From: Dipetalonema caudispina
Lineage: Eukaryota > Nematoda > Chromadorea > Rhabditida > Onchocercidae
NCBI GenBank assembly: GCA_013365325.1
Contig: JABVXV010000488.1
Location: 1 to 34,922 of the forward strand
Length of the DNA stretch: 34,922 bases
Reading direction: 5' to 3'
Shown: positions 34,784 through 34,922 of the stretch, one piece after another
Position numbering within the stretch: the stretch's first letter is position 1
How the letters are laid out: the number at the start of each line of letters is the position of its first letter
The notes under the pieces: generated by a model
What the model saw: only the letters and a program-made list of their open reading frames with translations
Told to the model about the DNA's origin: nothing
Databases searched by the model: none
Program-made: the position numbers and the translations under genes

Positions 34784-34922
<139 letters not shown>

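Overview
This is a stretch of nuclear DNA from an AT-rich nematode. It holds five spliced genes and no prokaryotic features. Three things suggest a parasitic nematode of the spirurid/filarial type. It is extremely AT-rich, with many poly-T/poly-A runs and (TAA)n microsatellites. It carries two nematode-expanded families, a Patched-related protein and a DB-module protein. All five mapped start codons lie 7-18 nt after a 3' splice acceptor that has no coding exon before it, as expected for spliced-leader trans-splicing. Genus cannot be decided from the sequence alone.

Layout. 1-372 is a (TAA)n array. 373-5265 is noncoding AT-rich DNA that should hide the still unfound 5' end of the next gene. 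5266-14724 (+) is a Patched-related (PTR) sterol-sensing-domain membrane protein, joined here from 15 exons (738 residues, N-terminus missing). 14783-16554 is intergenic, with a purine-rich block and a duplicated CACGTG cluster. 16562-18593 (+) is mitochondrial ribosomal protein L28 (6 exons, 309 aa). 19301-21622 (+) is a TRMT10A-type tRNA guanine-9 methyltransferase (6 exons, 327 aa). 23761-26231 (-) is a tail-anchored ER ubiquitin-conjugating enzyme of the UBE2J1 type (7 exons, 288 aa). 27639-30620 (+) is the mitochondrial rRNA cytosine-5 methyltransferase NSUN4 (9 exons, 466 aa). 31720-33109 (-) is a secreted Gln-rich protein ending in a 12-cysteine DB module (2 exons, 329 aa). 34784-34922 is another (TAA)n array.

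How the genes relate. Two genes serve the mitochondrial ribosome: L28 is a large-subunit protein and NSUN4 an rRNA methyltransferase of mitoribosome assembly. TRMT10A modifies cytosolic/nuclear tRNA, and UBE2J1 works in ER-associated degradation. L28 and TRMT10A lie head-to-tail about 0.7 kb apart and could be an operon-like pair. UBE2J1 and NSUN4 are divergent and share about 1.4 kb of upstream DNA. TRMT10A/UBE2J1 and NSUN4/DB are convergent pairs.

All gene models were spliced by hand; exon phases join without a stop in every model. I found no convincing undescribed multi-gene system. The most distinctive items are a perfect 22-bp hairpin in a PTR intron, a CCG-T9 minisatellite forming the last PTR splice-acceptor tract, the CACGTG duplication, and the Gln-rich/DB secreted protein.
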